A DNA stretch of 64,000 nucleotides from Propionibacteriaceae bacterium (lineage in GTDB: Bacteria; Actinomycetota; Actinomycetes; Propionibacteriales; Propionibacteriaceae). This document shows, piece by piece, positions 1 to 9,123 of this stretch. The stretch covers positions 78,738 through 142,737 of the forward strand of contig WQZD01000004.1 of NCBI GenBank assembly GCA_009780915.1, given 5' to 3'. A program made the position numbers and the translations under genes. The notes below the pieces were generated by a model that was not told the DNA's origin, ran no database searches, and saw only the letters and a program-made list of their open reading frames with translations. How positions within the stretch are numbered: the first letter of the stretch is position 1; every line of letters begins with the position of its first letter.

Positions 1-1666
1 GCTGGCTCAACAGCCGGGCCAACTGCTCGAGGTCCCTCCATGTGCGCTGGGACTCGGCGTCGGCGCTCAGGCGCGTGGCCAGGTCGGTGTGCTCAGTCAG
101 CCATTCCAGCATGGCCAGGGGGCTGTGCTCGGTCACGAGGGTTTTGCACCGGCGCATCATGGAGGCCAGGTCGGCGAACTCGTCGGCGTCGGCGCGCACG
201 AGCCGGTCGAGGTCCCAGCCGACGAGAGATGTCAGGCTCGCCGCCCGGAACCATCGGGAGGCGCCCGAGTCGACGGCTCGTAGCATCGTGAGCCAGTCCT
301 GGGCGGCCCTCGTGGTCATCACGGACTCTGTTCCCGTGAATACGGCAGGGATATTGTTCTGCTGGAGGCGGGCGAGCAGGTCGTTGCCCCGGACGTTGGT
401 GGCGACGACGACGGCGATGTCGCGGGCCTGGAGGGGGCGGACGGGCGCGTCAGGGTGGTCCCGATAGGAAGGGCGGGAGTCCAACAAGGCGAGCAAGTCG
501 CGGACCAAGTCGGTGTCGATCAGGTCGCGGGCCTCCTGGGCCGAGCGGGGGTGGACGTCGGCTGGCACGCGAAGGCGCAGAGCCGTGTCCCAGGGCTCGG
601 CGCTCATCAGGCTCGGGGTGTGGGTGGACGCTTTGACCGGGGTGACCTGGATGCGTGGGTCGCCGAGTCGGGCGCCGTTCATCACGGCGCCCACCGCTTC
701 GACGATCTGGGCGGAGCTTCGACGGTTGGTGTCGAGGGTCTCCACACGCGCCATCTCCGTGGCGGTGAGGTAGGCGCTCACGTCGGCGCCCCGGAAACCG
801 TAGATCGATTGTTTCGGGTCTCCGATCAACACGACCGTCGACGCGCCGATGAAACCCGTGCGGATGATCTGCCACTGGATCGAGTCAGTGTCTTGGAACT
901 CGTCCACGAGCAGCACAGGATAGGACTGGCTGAGTCTGGTTCGAGCCAGGTCGCCCGTGGATGGGTGGTGCAAGGCGTCGCGGCAACGGGCGAGCATGTC
1001 GTCGAAGGTGTAGATGCCGTGGCGGCGTTTGCCGGCCTCGATGTCGCGGCGCACCTGCTCGACGAAGACGGCCTCGTTGGTGGCGGCGGGGACGATCGAC
1101 GCGTCCGGGGCGAACATGGCCTTGCGTACCCAGGTCACGGCGTCGTCGAAGGAGAACGCCGGCTTGCCGGTGGCCCGCAGGCGCAGATAGTGATCCGTGG
1201 TGGTCGTGAGAATCTGCGCCCCCAGGTCTGGGACCAGACGATCGGTGGGATCGTGGTCGGCCAAGATCCCCAAGCCCCACAACAGGTGGTCGCAGAATCC
1301 GTGGGTGGTCATGATGGGGGCCAGGTCGAAGTCGTCGACGGCGTCGAGCAGGCGTCGCCGTCTCACGAGCCGCTCCCCAGGGTCCGCGGACCACAGGTGG
1401 GCCAGAGCCGGGTCCGCGTCTGGGTCGGGGGATCGGGGCTCGCCGAGAGCCTCGGCGCACTGGACCAGTCGGGCCCGGGTCCTCCCTCTCACCTCGGCCG
1501 CGGAGGCGGAGGAGAAGGTGACGATGGCCAACGAAGCGATGTCCACGCCGCGCTCCGCGATGAATCGGGCCGCCAAGGTGGAGATGGTCCAGGTCTTCCC
1601 GGTTCCGGCGCTGGCCTCGATGACCAGGGTTTCTCCGGGCGCGGGCAATGGCTCGGTGGAGATCAT
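1..1666 (-). CDS. recB: RecB, exodeoxyribonuclease V beta subunit (3' end outside window)
   Basis: Helicase-nuclease subunit of RecBCD, which processes double-strand ends for recombination. Reading the minus strand from ATG at 1666 gives MISTEPLPAPGETLVIEASAGTGKT, with a UvrD-family Walker A (ASAGTGKT) about 18 residues in. Further on are the Walker B-like DEFQDTD, then GDPKQSIYGFRGAD and LDTNRRSS (SF1A motifs III and IV). About 555 N-terminal residues are present; the rest of the helicase and the nuclease domain lie beyond position 1. The ATG overlaps the recC stop (ATGA), so the two are translationally coupled. Known for the family: recD often follows. Identification is firm. Confidence 0.93.
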   Translation of the reverse strand, partial: MISTEPLPAPGETLVIEASAGTGKTWTISTLAARFIAERGVDIASLAIVTFSSASAAEVRGRTRARLVQCAEALGEPRSPDPDADPALAHLWSADPGERLVRRRRLLDAVDDFDLAPIMTTHGFCDHLLWGLGILADHDPTDRLVPDLGAQILTTTTDHYLRLRATGKPAFSFDDAVTWVRKAMFAPDASIVPAATNEAVFVEQVRRDIEAGKRRHGIYTFDDMLARCRDALHHPSTGDLARTRLSQSYPVLLVDEFQDTDSIQWQIIRTGFIGASTVVLIGDPKQSIYGFRGADVSAYLTATEMARVETLDTNRRSSAQIVEAVGAVMNGARLGDPRIQVTPVKASTHTPSLMSAEPWDTALRLRVPADVHPRSAQEARDLIDTDLVRDLLALLDSRPSYRDHPDAPVRPLQARDIAVVVATNVRGNDLLARLQQNNIPAVFTGTESVMTTRAAQDWLTMLRAVDSGASRWFRAASLTSLVGWDLDRLVRADADEFADLASMMRRCKTLVTEHSPLAMLEWLTEHTDLATRLSADAESQRTWRDLEQLARLLSQ

Positions 1667-4600
1667 GACACGCCCCCCGCCTTCATCATGGGCACATAGA
1701 CCGTGTGTGACAAGGAGGCGAAGGAGCTGCCGGAGGGATCCGGCAGCTCAGATTCCACGACCTGGGGCCGCTGGTCGACCATGTGCGCCGTCGTCGGCCA
1801 GATCAGCGACCACGAGGGATCCCTGTCCCACTCGTCGGCCAGGCGGCGGGCGATCTCCTGCTCGTTGGGCGGAAGCCCTCGTGCGAGGAACCGGGCCAGG
1901 TGGGCCGCCGGGGTCGGCGGCAAGGGGAGCGGCGAGACCCGTCCGGCGCTATAGACCCTCGCCAGTCTGGCCAGGTGCCGCTCGGCGTCGACCGGGTCAG
2001 GGGCCGTCAGGGTCACGGACGAGCGGGCGGAGATCAGCACCGCCTTCCAGGGCTGGGCGGGGTACGCGACTGTCAGCGCGAGGATCCTCGCCCAGGCGGC
2101 GATCTGGTGGCGGGGGGCCGCTCTGCCGGCGAGGAGGTGGACGAGGTGGTGTCCGCGCACGCCCACCTGCCCGACCAGGGCGGTGTCCGATCGCGACGTC
2201 CGGTCGACGGCCAGCCAGGACATCGGTGTGGTGAGGAAGGGCTGTGCTTGGTGGTGGATGGTCTGCGCCTGGGCCAGGCATTCCTCGGCGAGGCGGACCC
2301 CCATGTCCCCCGGAGGCAGGAGTCCCCGGCGCACCTCGGCCTCCATGATGGCGGTCGGGGCGTCCCCCCTCAGCAACAATCGCAGCATACGGTCGGTCAC
2401 CTGCCATCTCGCCAGGGGGGACATGGTCACCGGCATGGTCTGTGGGATGGGTTCCGTCGGTTTCAGCAGGGACGGGTAGACGCCGACGTTGCGTCGCAAC
2501 CAGTGGGAGGCGGGGTTGGCGAGGAAGTCGCACAGGTCGTCGATCTCGATCTCCTGGCTCGCGTCCGGGCTCGCCGTGGGGGCGTGGAAGGCGGCGGCGG
2601 CAGGGGTCGCCGGGGCGCCCGGGGGCACGACCGGGTGGTGGCGAATCAGTGAGGTGGCGACGTCGAGGTCGTCGTCGACGCAGATCGACGTCAGGCGTGT
2701 CATGTCCGCGACGGGCGCCGGAAGGTCGATCGGGGCGGAGGCGTCGTCGAGGTCGGAGCAGATCAGGATGAGCCGTTCTCGGGCCGACGTGAGGGCGTCC
2801 ATCAGGATGTGCCGGTCTTCGTCGCGACAGTCGAGTCGTTGTGGACCGTCGTGGCTCAGATCGTCCCCGTCGAGGACTCGTTGGCGGGGGAACGTCGTGG
2901 AGTCCAAGCCGAACAGGACCACCACGCGGAAAGGGACTTTCGACATCGTCCCCAACGGTGTCACACCGAGGTCGCCGTTGAGGAAAGATGATTGCCACGC
3001 CTGGTCTTTCCACGCCTGGTCGACGAGGGTCTCCGCTTCGGCCAGGCTCATGGCCGGAGACTGGCCGCGTCTCAAGGAGGCGATGGCACGCCCCGGGGCC
3101 GTCGTGGTCCATCCGGCGCCCGCCAAGGCGTCAAGGGCGCGTGTGAATCTGTCGGCCCACACCGTGGGCTCGGCGGGTGTCGTCCACGTCTGGCAGCACT
3201 CGCGCACGGTGGCGATGATCTGTCCGAGCGCGCCCACCAACGCGATGGTGTCCGACTCGACGGCGTCGAGAGGCAGCACCGTGCCGCGATAGACCAGGTC
3301 GTCCTCGCTGAGCGCGACGCCGAGGACCATCCGTCCCAGGCCCGCCATCCACGTGTTCTGAGCGAATCCGCTCATCCCTTCCGCGGCGCGCTGGGCGGCG
3401 TTGACGCCCCAGCGGATGCCCGAGGCGGGGATGAGCGTGGACAGCGCGTCCACATCGGCTTCCGAGAACCCGTACTGGGCCATCACCGGAGGGAAGGAGC
3501 ACAGCCTCAGCAGATCCTCGGCGGTGGCCCGCGATTGGACCAGGTGGATGAGGAAGGTCACGAGGTCGGCGATCATGTCAGACCCGGGCAGAGCGGAGCT
3601 GAGACTGACGCGCATGGCGTGACGCGCGGTGGCGCCGCCGCTGTCATCGGGATGGAACCAGGCGTCCAAGGCTGGTAGGTGGCGGTCCATGTCGTGAGCG
3701 AGCACCAGGATGTCGCGCGGTTGCAACGAGGGATCCTCGTTGAGGACGCGCGTCAAGACCTCGGCCAAGACCTCGACCTGACGGTCGGCCGGGCAGGTGT
3801 GGATCTGGATGGACTCGTCACCCGGGCCAGGGAGGACGTCGCCGGTGGAGGCCGCCCACTGGACGCGGCGCAGCACGGACATGGGGGACTCTGGACGAGC
3901 GTCGGCCCGGTCGGTGTCGTCCCCGAGGTGGCGCGTGACGGGGTGGAGGCGATGGAGGACCTCGTCGGTGACGGCGTCCGGGCGTGTCATGCCACGAAGG
4001 ATGCGCTCCAGGTCGGCGTGAGACGACACCGTGCGCGCGCAGGTGTACACATGCAGCGGGACCTGGGCGTCCATGCCGGCGAGGAGTCGTTCGTCCACGG
4101 GGGTGAGAGCCTGCGGACAGAAGACGGCCACGCGGGCGTACCGACCTGCCAGGGATCCCGCGTGGCGGCCGAGGTGGTCGAGATACTCCACCACCGTGAC
4201 GCCATGATTCAGGCAGACACGGTTCCACAGGCGGGCCTGCCAGCGTTGGGAGGGATCCATCGGGGTCCCATCCGGTCGTCGGAAGTCACCGTCGTTCCAC
4301 TGGGCGAGCATGTCCGTGTGCCATACGACGAGGTCCGCGAGACGTCTGGCCGTCGCATCGACGAGGCTCATCCGTCGGCGTGGGCGGGAGAGCGGGTCCG
4401 CCAGGTGGATCCGCACCTGGGTGAAATCCTCGGTGTCGATCAGGGCGTCCAAGGCTGTGAGGATCGCCGGCATGAGACCCTGATGCGACCATTCCAGGTC
4501 AGCCGGAGACGATCGTCGCCGGATCTGGGCCAGCGTCTGGAACTGGATGCCAGCGCACACGCCGTCCTTCTGCCCAGAGCTTCCCAGGACGAGGCCCAGC

Positions 4601-4740
4601 CGCTGGGCGAGCCAGCGTTGGAGGCCGCCCGAGCGGGTCACGATGAGATCCTCGGCGAAAGGATCCGCGACAGGCAGGCTGAGCTCCTGGCCGAGTCGGT
4701 CGGCCAGTGCTTCGACATCCAAGGCCGTGTAGCGGATCAT
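1663..4740 (-). CDS. recC: RecC, exodeoxyribonuclease V gamma subunit
   Basis: RecBCD subunit that holds the complex together and scans for Chi. From MIRYTALDVEALADRL it is about 1,025 residues, typical for RecC. The N-terminal region has LQRWLAQRLG and VCAGIQFQTL, the RecC helicase-like fold without a working Walker A. The reading frame stays open upstream to 4875. Other starts (4770, 4779) are possible, since no strong ribosome site marks any of them. I chose 4740 because the RecC family begins at this conserved segment. It precedes recB in an ATGA-overlapping pair and diverges from the helicase gene at 4858. Confidence 0.9.
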   Translation of the reverse strand: MIRYTALDVEALADRLGQELSLPVADPFAEDLIVTRSGGLQRWLAQRLGLVLGSSGQKDGVCAGIQFQTLAQIRRRSSPADLEWSHQGLMPAILTALDALIDTEDFTQVRIHLADPLSRPRRRMSLVDATARRLADLVVWHTDMLAQWNDGDFRRPDGTPMDPSQRWQARLWNRVCLNHGVTVVEYLDHLGRHAGSLAGRYARVAVFCPQALTPVDERLLAGMDAQVPLHVYTCARTVSSHADLERILRGMTRPDAVTDEVLHRLHPVTRHLGDDTDRADARPESPMSVLRRVQWAASTGDVLPGPGDESIQIHTCPADRQVEVLAEVLTRVLNEDPSLQPRDILVLAHDMDRHLPALDAWFHPDDSGGATARHAMRVSLSSALPGSDMIADLVTFLIHLVQSRATAEDLLRLCSFPPVMAQYGFSEADVDALSTLIPASGIRWGVNAAQRAAEGMSGFAQNTWMAGLGRMVLGVALSEDDLVYRGTVLPLDAVESDTIALVGALGQIIATVRECCQTWTTPAEPTVWADRFTRALDALAGAGWTTTAPGRAIASLRRGQSPAMSLAEAETLVDQAWKDQAWQSSFLNGDLGVTPLGTMSKVPFRVVVLFGLDSTTFPRQRVLDGDDLSHDGPQRLDCRDEDRHILMDALTSARERLILICSDLDDASAPIDLPAPVADMTRLTSICVDDDLDVATSLIRHHPVVPPGAPATPAAAAFHAPTASPDASQEIEIDDLCDFLANPASHWLRRNVGVYPSLLKPTEPIPQTMPVTMSPLARWQVTDRMLRLLLRGDAPTAIMEAEVRRGLLPPGDMGVRLAEECLAQAQTIHHQAQPFLTTPMSWLAVDRTSRSDTALVGQVGVRGHHLVHLLAGRAAPRHQIAAWARILALTVAYPAQPWKAVLISARSSVTLTAPDPVDAERHLARLARVYSAGRVSPLPLPPTPAAHLARFLARGLPPNEQEIARRLADEWDRDPSWSLIWPTTAHMVDQRPQVVESELPDPSGSSFASLSHTVYVPMMKAGGVS

Positions 4741-4857
4741 AGGAGAAACGTTAGGGCATGGCTCCGACATTTCCGGCATCCTTCGCTCGGACCAGGCGTC
4801 GGAGGCCAGGACGGGCGTCGACCCCAGCGTCCCTGATCTGGCCGCTGTCAAGGCGAG

Positions 4858-6291
4858 ATGAAAGATGTCGTCCACTCATGGCACAGTAGGGGTGTGGACG
4901 CCCGACAGATTCTCGATGCCCTCGACCCCGATCAGCGCACGGTCGCGGAGACCCTGGGCGCGCCCGTGGCCGTTATCGCCGGGCCGGGGACGGGGAAGAC
5001 GAAGACCATGACCCATCGGCTCGCGTACGCGGCCGAGATCGGCGCCCTCGATCCGCGTGCCACCCTGGCGGTCACCTTCACCACGGCGGCGGCCGCGGAG
5101 ATGAAGCAACGGCTGGAGGCCATGGGCATCGCGGGCGTGCAGTCGCGCACCTTCCACTCCGCCGCCCTTCGGCAGGCCCAGTACTTCTGGCCGCAGGCGT
5201 ACAACGCCACCTTGCCGAGGGTGGAGGACCGCAACCAGGGGCTCATCCTCCAGGCCTGTCAACGCGTCGGGCTACGCGCCACCGACGCCATGGTGCGCCA
5301 ACTCGCCACCGAGATCTCCTGGACGAAACAGAGCAATGTCGTGCCGGAGGAGTACGTCGAGTTGGCGCGCATCGACCATCGGGACGTGTGGCACGTCAGC
5401 CTCGACGACGTCGCCGACATCCTGGTCGCCTATGAAGAGGCCAAGCAAGCCGCCTGTGTGATCGACTTGGACGATCTGTTGTTGTGCACCGTCGCCCTGC
5501 TGGCGACCCAGCCCGACGTGGCGCGGCACGTGAGGTCGACCTACCGGCATTTCATCTTCGACGAGTTCCAGGACGTCTCGCCGGTGCAGGCCCGCCTGGC
5601 AGAGCTGTGGGTCGGGTCTCGTACGGACGTGTGCGTCGTGGGGGATCCAGGCCAGACCATCCACTCCTTCGCCGGGTCGCGGTCGGTCTATCTGGAGACC
5701 TTCGCCGTGAGCCGTCCCGGATGCGTCGGTCTGGAGTTGACCCGGAACTACCGCTCCACCCCCCAGATCATCGACGCCGCCAATCGGGTGACGCGATCCG
5801 GTGTCACGCTGCGACCCATCGCAGAGTCGGGGGCCGAGGTGGAGATGCGTGGATACGCCGACCCGATGGAGGAGGCGGCCGCGACCATCGACTGGCTCAC
5901 CGATCTTCATCAGGAGGGGGTGAGCTGGGACGAGATGGCCGTCCTGTGCCGCACTCACGGTCTGACAGACCCTGTGCGGCGAGCCTTGGTCGCGGCGAAG
6001 ATCCCTTTCCAGTACCACGTCACGGACGACGACCCGACACGCCCCGGAGTCCACGTCGGGACGCTCCACTCGTCGAAGGGCTTGGAGTGGGACGCTGTGG
6101 CACTGGTCGGAGTCCATGACGGCGCCGTTCCGCATCCGCTCGCCGCGACCCGTGCCCAGATCGAGGAGGAACGCCGACTCCTGTACGTCGGCATGACTCG
6201 TCCTCGTTCTCGCTTGAGGATCACATGGCCCACGGGGGCACAGGGGCGCGCGACGCCGCCCTCGCGGTTCCTGGCGGACATCATGGGGTGA
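4858..6291 (+). CDS. UvrD/Rep-type SF1A DNA helicase, compact form
   Basis: ATP-dependent 3'-5' DNA helicase of the UvrD/PcrA family. Visible motifs are Walker A GPGTGKT, motif Ib-like TFHSAAL, motif II DEFQDVS, motif III GDPGQTIHSF, motif IV LTRNYRST, motif V TLHSSKGLEWD and motif VI YVGMTRPR, in the right order over about 477 residues. It resembles actinobacterial UvrD2 but stops right after motif VI, with no HRDC or zinc domain. The start is ATG 4858, or GTG 4894 (MDARQILDAL), which has AGGGG just upstream. Divergent from recC and convergent with lexA. Probable role in repair; exact subfamily not settled. Confidence 0.88.
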   Translation: MKDVVHSWHSRGVDARQILDALDPDQRTVAETLGAPVAVIAGPGTGKTKTMTHRLAYAAEIGALDPRATLAVTFTTAAAAEMKQRLEAMGIAGVQSRTFHSAALRQAQYFWPQAYNATLPRVEDRNQGLILQACQRVGLRATDAMVRQLATEISWTKQSNVVPEEYVELARIDHRDVWHVSLDDVADILVAYEEAKQAACVIDLDDLLLCTVALLATQPDVARHVRSTYRHFIFDEFQDVSPVQARLAELWVGSRTDVCVVGDPGQTIHSFAGSRSVYLETFAVSRPGCVGLELTRNYRSTPQIIDAANRVTRSGVTLRPIAESGAEVEMRGYADPMEEAAATIDWLTDLHQEGVSWDEMAVLCRTHGLTDPVRRALVAAKIPFQYHVTDDDPTRPGVHVGTLHSSKGLEWDAVALVGVHDGAVPHPLAATRAQIEEERRLLYVGMTRPRSRLRITWPTGAQGRATPPSRFLADIMG

Positions 6292-6329
6292 GTCCACAGG
6301 GATCCCTGGGGGTACGGGCTCTCAGGGCT

Positions 6330-6416
6330 GTCGCGTCCCACGAGGACGCGGCGACGCGCTGTCTCGTCTCGCCTTGGTGGACTCTCCGCATCTTCGCGTC
6401 CGTGGGGACGCGGCGA
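6330..6416. terminator. Two GC-rich hairpins between convergent helicase and lexA genes
   Basis: Two similar imperfect inverted repeats sit between the convergent stops. One pairs GTCGCGTCC with GGACGCGGCGAC (6330-6355) and the other pairs TCGCGTCC with GGACGCGGCGA (6394-6416). Neither has a clear T tract, so they may be intrinsic terminators of the GC-rich type or simple barrier hairpins. Position supports transcription termination from both sides. Confidence 0.4.
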
Positions 6417-6422
6417 CGTCGG

Positions 6423-7139
6423 CTACACCCGGCGCAGGACGGCGACCACCTTGCCGAGGATGGTCGCGTCGTTGCCGTCGATGGGGGAGTACAGCCGGTT
6501 CTGGGGGAGCAACCACACCTGACCGGGCACGCGTTTGAGGACCTTCACCGTCGCCTCGTCCCCCAGCAGGGCCGCGACGATCTCCCCGTTCTCAGCATCG
6601 GATTGCTGGCGGACGACGACCAGGTCTCCCTCGCAGATGGCGGCGTCGACCATCGAGTCGCCCTTCACGGTGAGCAAGAACAGGGTTCCGTTCCCCACGA
6701 GCTGTTCGGGGAGGGTGTACACGTCGTCGAGGTGCTCCTCCGCCGTGATGGGCCGCCCGGCCGCGATCTGACCCACGAGCGGGACGAGGACGCCGTGCGT
6801 GTCCGCGGCTGAGGCCGGGGCTGTCGGGGAGAACTCTGGCAGGGGCATCAACACTTCGAGGGCGCGCGGACTCTTGGGGTCGCGACGGATGTAGCCGCGT
6901 TCTTCCAGGACCCGAAGCTGGTACGCCGCCGACGATGGGGAGGCGAGCCCCACCTGTGCGCAGATCTCCCTCACCGTGGGCGGGTAGCCATGGTCCCTCA
7001 GGGATCGGTGGATCACGGACAGGACGCGCCGCTGTCGCATGCTGAGGCCTGAGTCGTCCGCAGGGCCGTCAGGCAATTCCGTGACTGTGGCATGCGAGCG
7101 ATGGTCCGGGGTGTCGGAATGGTATGACGTCGAGCTCAT
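6423..7139 (-). CDS. lexA: LexA, SOS response repressor/protease
   Basis: Represses SOS genes and cleaves itself when RecA is activated. The N-terminal winged HTH ([25 protein letters not shown]-rich recognition helix, [12 protein letters not shown]) is followed by the S24 peptidase fold. The cleavage site is Ala-Gly in QIAAGRP (about residues 127-128), the catalytic Ser is in KGDSM (S162) and the Lys in ATVKV (K199). I start at ATG 7139 (238 aa) because the longer frame to 7175 would run into the LexA box at 7172-7187. That box gives autoregulation. Confidence 0.95.
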   Translation of the reverse strand: MSSTSYHSDTPDHRSHATVTELPDGPADDSGLSMRQRRVLSVIHRSLRDHGYPPTVREICAQVGLASPSSAAYQLRVLEERGYIRRDPKSPRALEVLMPLPEFSPTAPASAADTHGVLVPLVGQIAAGRPITAEEHLDDVYTLPEQLVGNGTLFLLTVKGDSMVDAAICEGDLVVVRQQSDAENGEIVAALLGDEATVKVLKRVPGQVWLLPQNRLYSPIDGNDATILGKVVAVLRRV

Positions 7140-7171
7140 GTCCGCAAGAGTAACCGACTTCACGCCAAGAA

Positions 7172-7187
7172 TCAAACGCCCGTTCGA
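7172..7187. promoter_or_regulatory. LexA (SOS) box
   Basis: TCAAACGCCCGTTCGA closely fits the Actinobacteria/Gram-positive LexA operator CGAAC-N4-GTTCG, with one mismatch in one arm. It lies in the divergent promoter region between lexA and the small membrane protein gene at 7312, so it could control both. Confidence 0.8.
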
Positions 7188-7311
7188 TCACAGTTAAAAA
7201 ATGTCGTACCTATGGTGTGTCATGGAATCACGACATTCCAATGCTGAACAGGTGTTTTACCTTCCAGGGACGGATGTCGCAGCGACTAGAACATATGGGC
7301 GAAAGGATCAG

Positions 7312-7566
7312 ATGATGAGCGCAGTGGAGATTCCCACCAGGACAGGTGGTCGCGCGGGGCGGGCCCGTGCGCTGCACGTGGTGCGAGGGGAGGAGGTGTC
7401 CGCCCATTATCGGCGGTTGAGGTACGGGAAGAGGATCGCCCGGGCCCGCATGGCGGCCACCATGCTCTCCTATGTGGGGCGGGGGTCCATGGCGGCGATG
7501 TTCGGCGCCGCAGTCATCACCATCGTGATGGCGTTCTTGGCGGTGCCGAACATCCCCTTGCCCTGA
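7312..7566 (+). CDS. Small membrane protein divergent from lexA (candidate SOS cell-division inhibitor)
   Basis: About 84 residues: a basic N-terminal half (RTGGRAGRARALHVVRGEE, then YRRLRYGKRIARARM) and a single hydrophobic segment near the C-terminus (MFGAAVITIVMAFLAVPNI). Start ATG 7312/7315 follows an AAAGGATC ribosome site; the longer open frame from 7201 lacks one. Known from other Actinobacteria: the gene divergent from lexA is often an SOS-induced division suppressor (divS in Corynebacterium, Rv2719c/chiZ in Mycobacterium). This protein has no LysM domain and I see no clear homology, so the role is inferred from position and the shared LexA box only. Confidence 0.6.
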   Translation: MMSAVEIPTRTGGRAGRARALHVVRGEEVSAHYRRLRYGKRIARARMAATMLSYVGRGSMAAMFGAAVITIVMAFLAVPNIPLP

Positions 7567-7579
7567 AGAGTGTCGTGAG

Positions 7580-8782
7580 CTACTTGTCGACGATGACGAC
7601 GGTCTTGGCGATCATGTCAGCGATGGTCTGCTTCTTGGGCGTGAACAACGGGAAGAGCCATCCGATGAAGATGATGATGTTGTCGAGGACGTGCAGGATC
7701 ACACGAACGATCGCCATGCCGACGCCCACTGGTTGGAAGGTGTCGTCGCGGACCAACTTCGTTCCGGCCCAGCGCCGACCGAAGGTGACGCCCGTCGTGC
7801 CGCCGAGATAGCCCATGTTGTACACGAACCAGGCGATCATGACGAGAGAGAAGAGCGAGTAGACGAAGCCATTGTTGATAATGCCGCCCACGACCCCAAG
7901 GATGAACCAGGGGGCGATCCAGTCGATGAGCGCGCCCTGGGCGCGTTGGCCCCATTCGGCGAGCACGGGCCCGGATCCCGGGGCCCCGCCCATGGGCGAG
8001 GGCATGTACCCCGAGGACGGGAAGCTCGGTGCGGGAGGCATCTGGGCGAAACGCGGCCCGGTGGAGGCGGGGGGCGTCTGTGGTGGCGCCGCCGGAGGCA
8101 TCTGGCCGAAGGCCGGCGGGGCGGGAGGCACCTGACCGTAGCCGGGCGTGGGGGCGCCGACTGGAGGCTGGCCATACCCTGTCGAGGGCGCCGCAGGGGG
8201 CTGCTGTCCGTAGCCAGGAGTGGCGGGAGGCATCTGTCCGTAGCCAGGAGTGGGCGGCGCCGGGGGTGTCTGCCCGAATCCCGGGGCCGCAGGAGTGGCG
8301 GGGGATTGCCCGTACCCGGGGGCCGACGGCGCCACCGGCGGCTGTCCGTACCCGGGAGTCGGCGCGCCGGGCGCCATCTGACCGTAGCTCGGGGCTGACG
8401 GGGCTGGTGGGACCTGGCCGTAGCCCGGAGCGGGAGGAACGGGTGGGACCTGCCCGTATCCAGGAGCGGGCGGCGGCTGGACCTGGCCGTAGCTGGGCGC
8501 AGGGGTCGGCGCCGGCGCGGACTGGCCGTATCCGACCGGGGGAGGGGGCACGGGCGTGCTGGGGCCAGGGGTGCTGGCGCCGGGGGTGGTGGCGCCGGTG
8601 GTCGGCGCGGATGGCGGCGCCGTCACGAATGGCGGTGCCGGGGGGACGCTGGCGGGGGCGGGCGTGTAGCCCGGCACGGACGACGCGGACGGCACAGGCG
8701 GCACGGACGACGCGGGCGGCACGGACGACGCGGGCGGTGGAGGGGTGGCTCCAGGAGTGGAACCGTAGTTTTCAGTGCTCAT
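7580..8782 (-). CDS. RDD-family membrane protein with proline-rich repeat domain
   Basis: The N-terminal half (about 260 residues) is low complexity, built from repeated GYGQ-PPAP-type units with long Pro/Ala/Ser stretches. It is predicted disordered and cytoplasmic. The C-terminal third is an RDD domain: LIDWIAPWFILGVVGG, FSLVMIAWFVYNMGY, GRRWAGTKLV and VRVILHVLDNIIIFIGWLFPLF suggest three membrane segments. Start ATG 8782 (MSTENYGSTPG) was preferred over the upstream frame to 8944, which reads through the promoter region. RDD proteins are of uncertain function; some are ion transporters. Pro-rich RDD proteins are common in Actinobacteria. Confidence 0.85.
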   Translation of the reverse strand: MSTENYGSTPGATPPPPASSVPPASSVPPVPSASSVPGYTPAPASVPPAPPFVTAPPSAPTTGATTPGASTPGPSTPVPPPPVGYGQSAPAPTPAPSYGQVQPPPAPGYGQVPPVPPAPGYGQVPPAPSAPSYGQMAPGAPTPGYGQPPVAPSAPGYGQSPATPAAPGFGQTPPAPPTPGYGQMPPATPGYGQQPPAAPSTGYGQPPVGAPTPGYGQVPPAPPAFGQMPPAAPPQTPPASTGPRFAQMPPAPSFPSSGYMPSPMGGAPGSGPVLAEWGQRAQGALIDWIAPWFILGVVGGIINNGFVYSLFSLVMIAWFVYNMGYLGGTTGVTFGRRWAGTKLVRDDTFQPVGVGMAIVRVILHVLDNIIIFIGWLFPLFTPKKQTIADMIAKTVVIVDK

Positions 8783-9123
8783 GGTTGTTCTTTCTTGAGG
8801 GCCATTGGCCAACAGGCTATCGTGTGGGCAGCCAATTTGTCTTATTATGATCGCAATGTTCTCGGAATTGGTCGATTCCACCCCCTGTCGTCTCGCGGGG
8901 TGAGACCTCGGAGGGCCGACACGCCCGGGTGCCGATTTTTTCATCGGGGATGGTCGCCGACGACAGACGACGACACGCCGATCGACTTGCGCGAACTGAG
9001 GAGAAATTCAAGGCGCAATCTCGGGGATTACTACATATAGTAGTGACACCGATGTGATTTTCCCATGTATAGTAGTGAGTCGCCGCCTGCAGGAGCAGGT
9101 GGACGAGATCGTCAAGGAGTCCG
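8783..9123. promoter_or_regulatory. Divergent promoter region with paired NrdR boxes (9029-9044, 9061-9076)
   Basis: No gene is supported in these 340 bases. Just upstream of nrdR are two similar sites, ACTACATATAGTAGT and CCATGTATAGTAGTG. Their shared ATAGTAGT cores start at 9037 and 9069, exactly 32 bp apart (three helical turns), the standard layout for NrdR repressor boxes. A further inverted repeat TTGCGC/GCGCAA lies near 8987-9018. I infer autoregulation of nrdR-nrdJ by NrdR and dATP. Confidence 0.7.

Noticed and set aside
455..1699. Long plus-strand ORF (414 aa) over the recB region
   Set aside because: It is antisense to the recB frame, has no recognisable motif, and is an expected shadow in GC-rich coding DNA.
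7284..7304. Second LexA box before the small membrane gene
   Set aside because: AGAACATATGGGCG keeps only one good half-site, too weak to call.
8795..9040. 81-aa plus-strand ORF before nrdR
   Set aside because: Overlaps the divergent promoter and first NrdR box, no ribosome site or motif.
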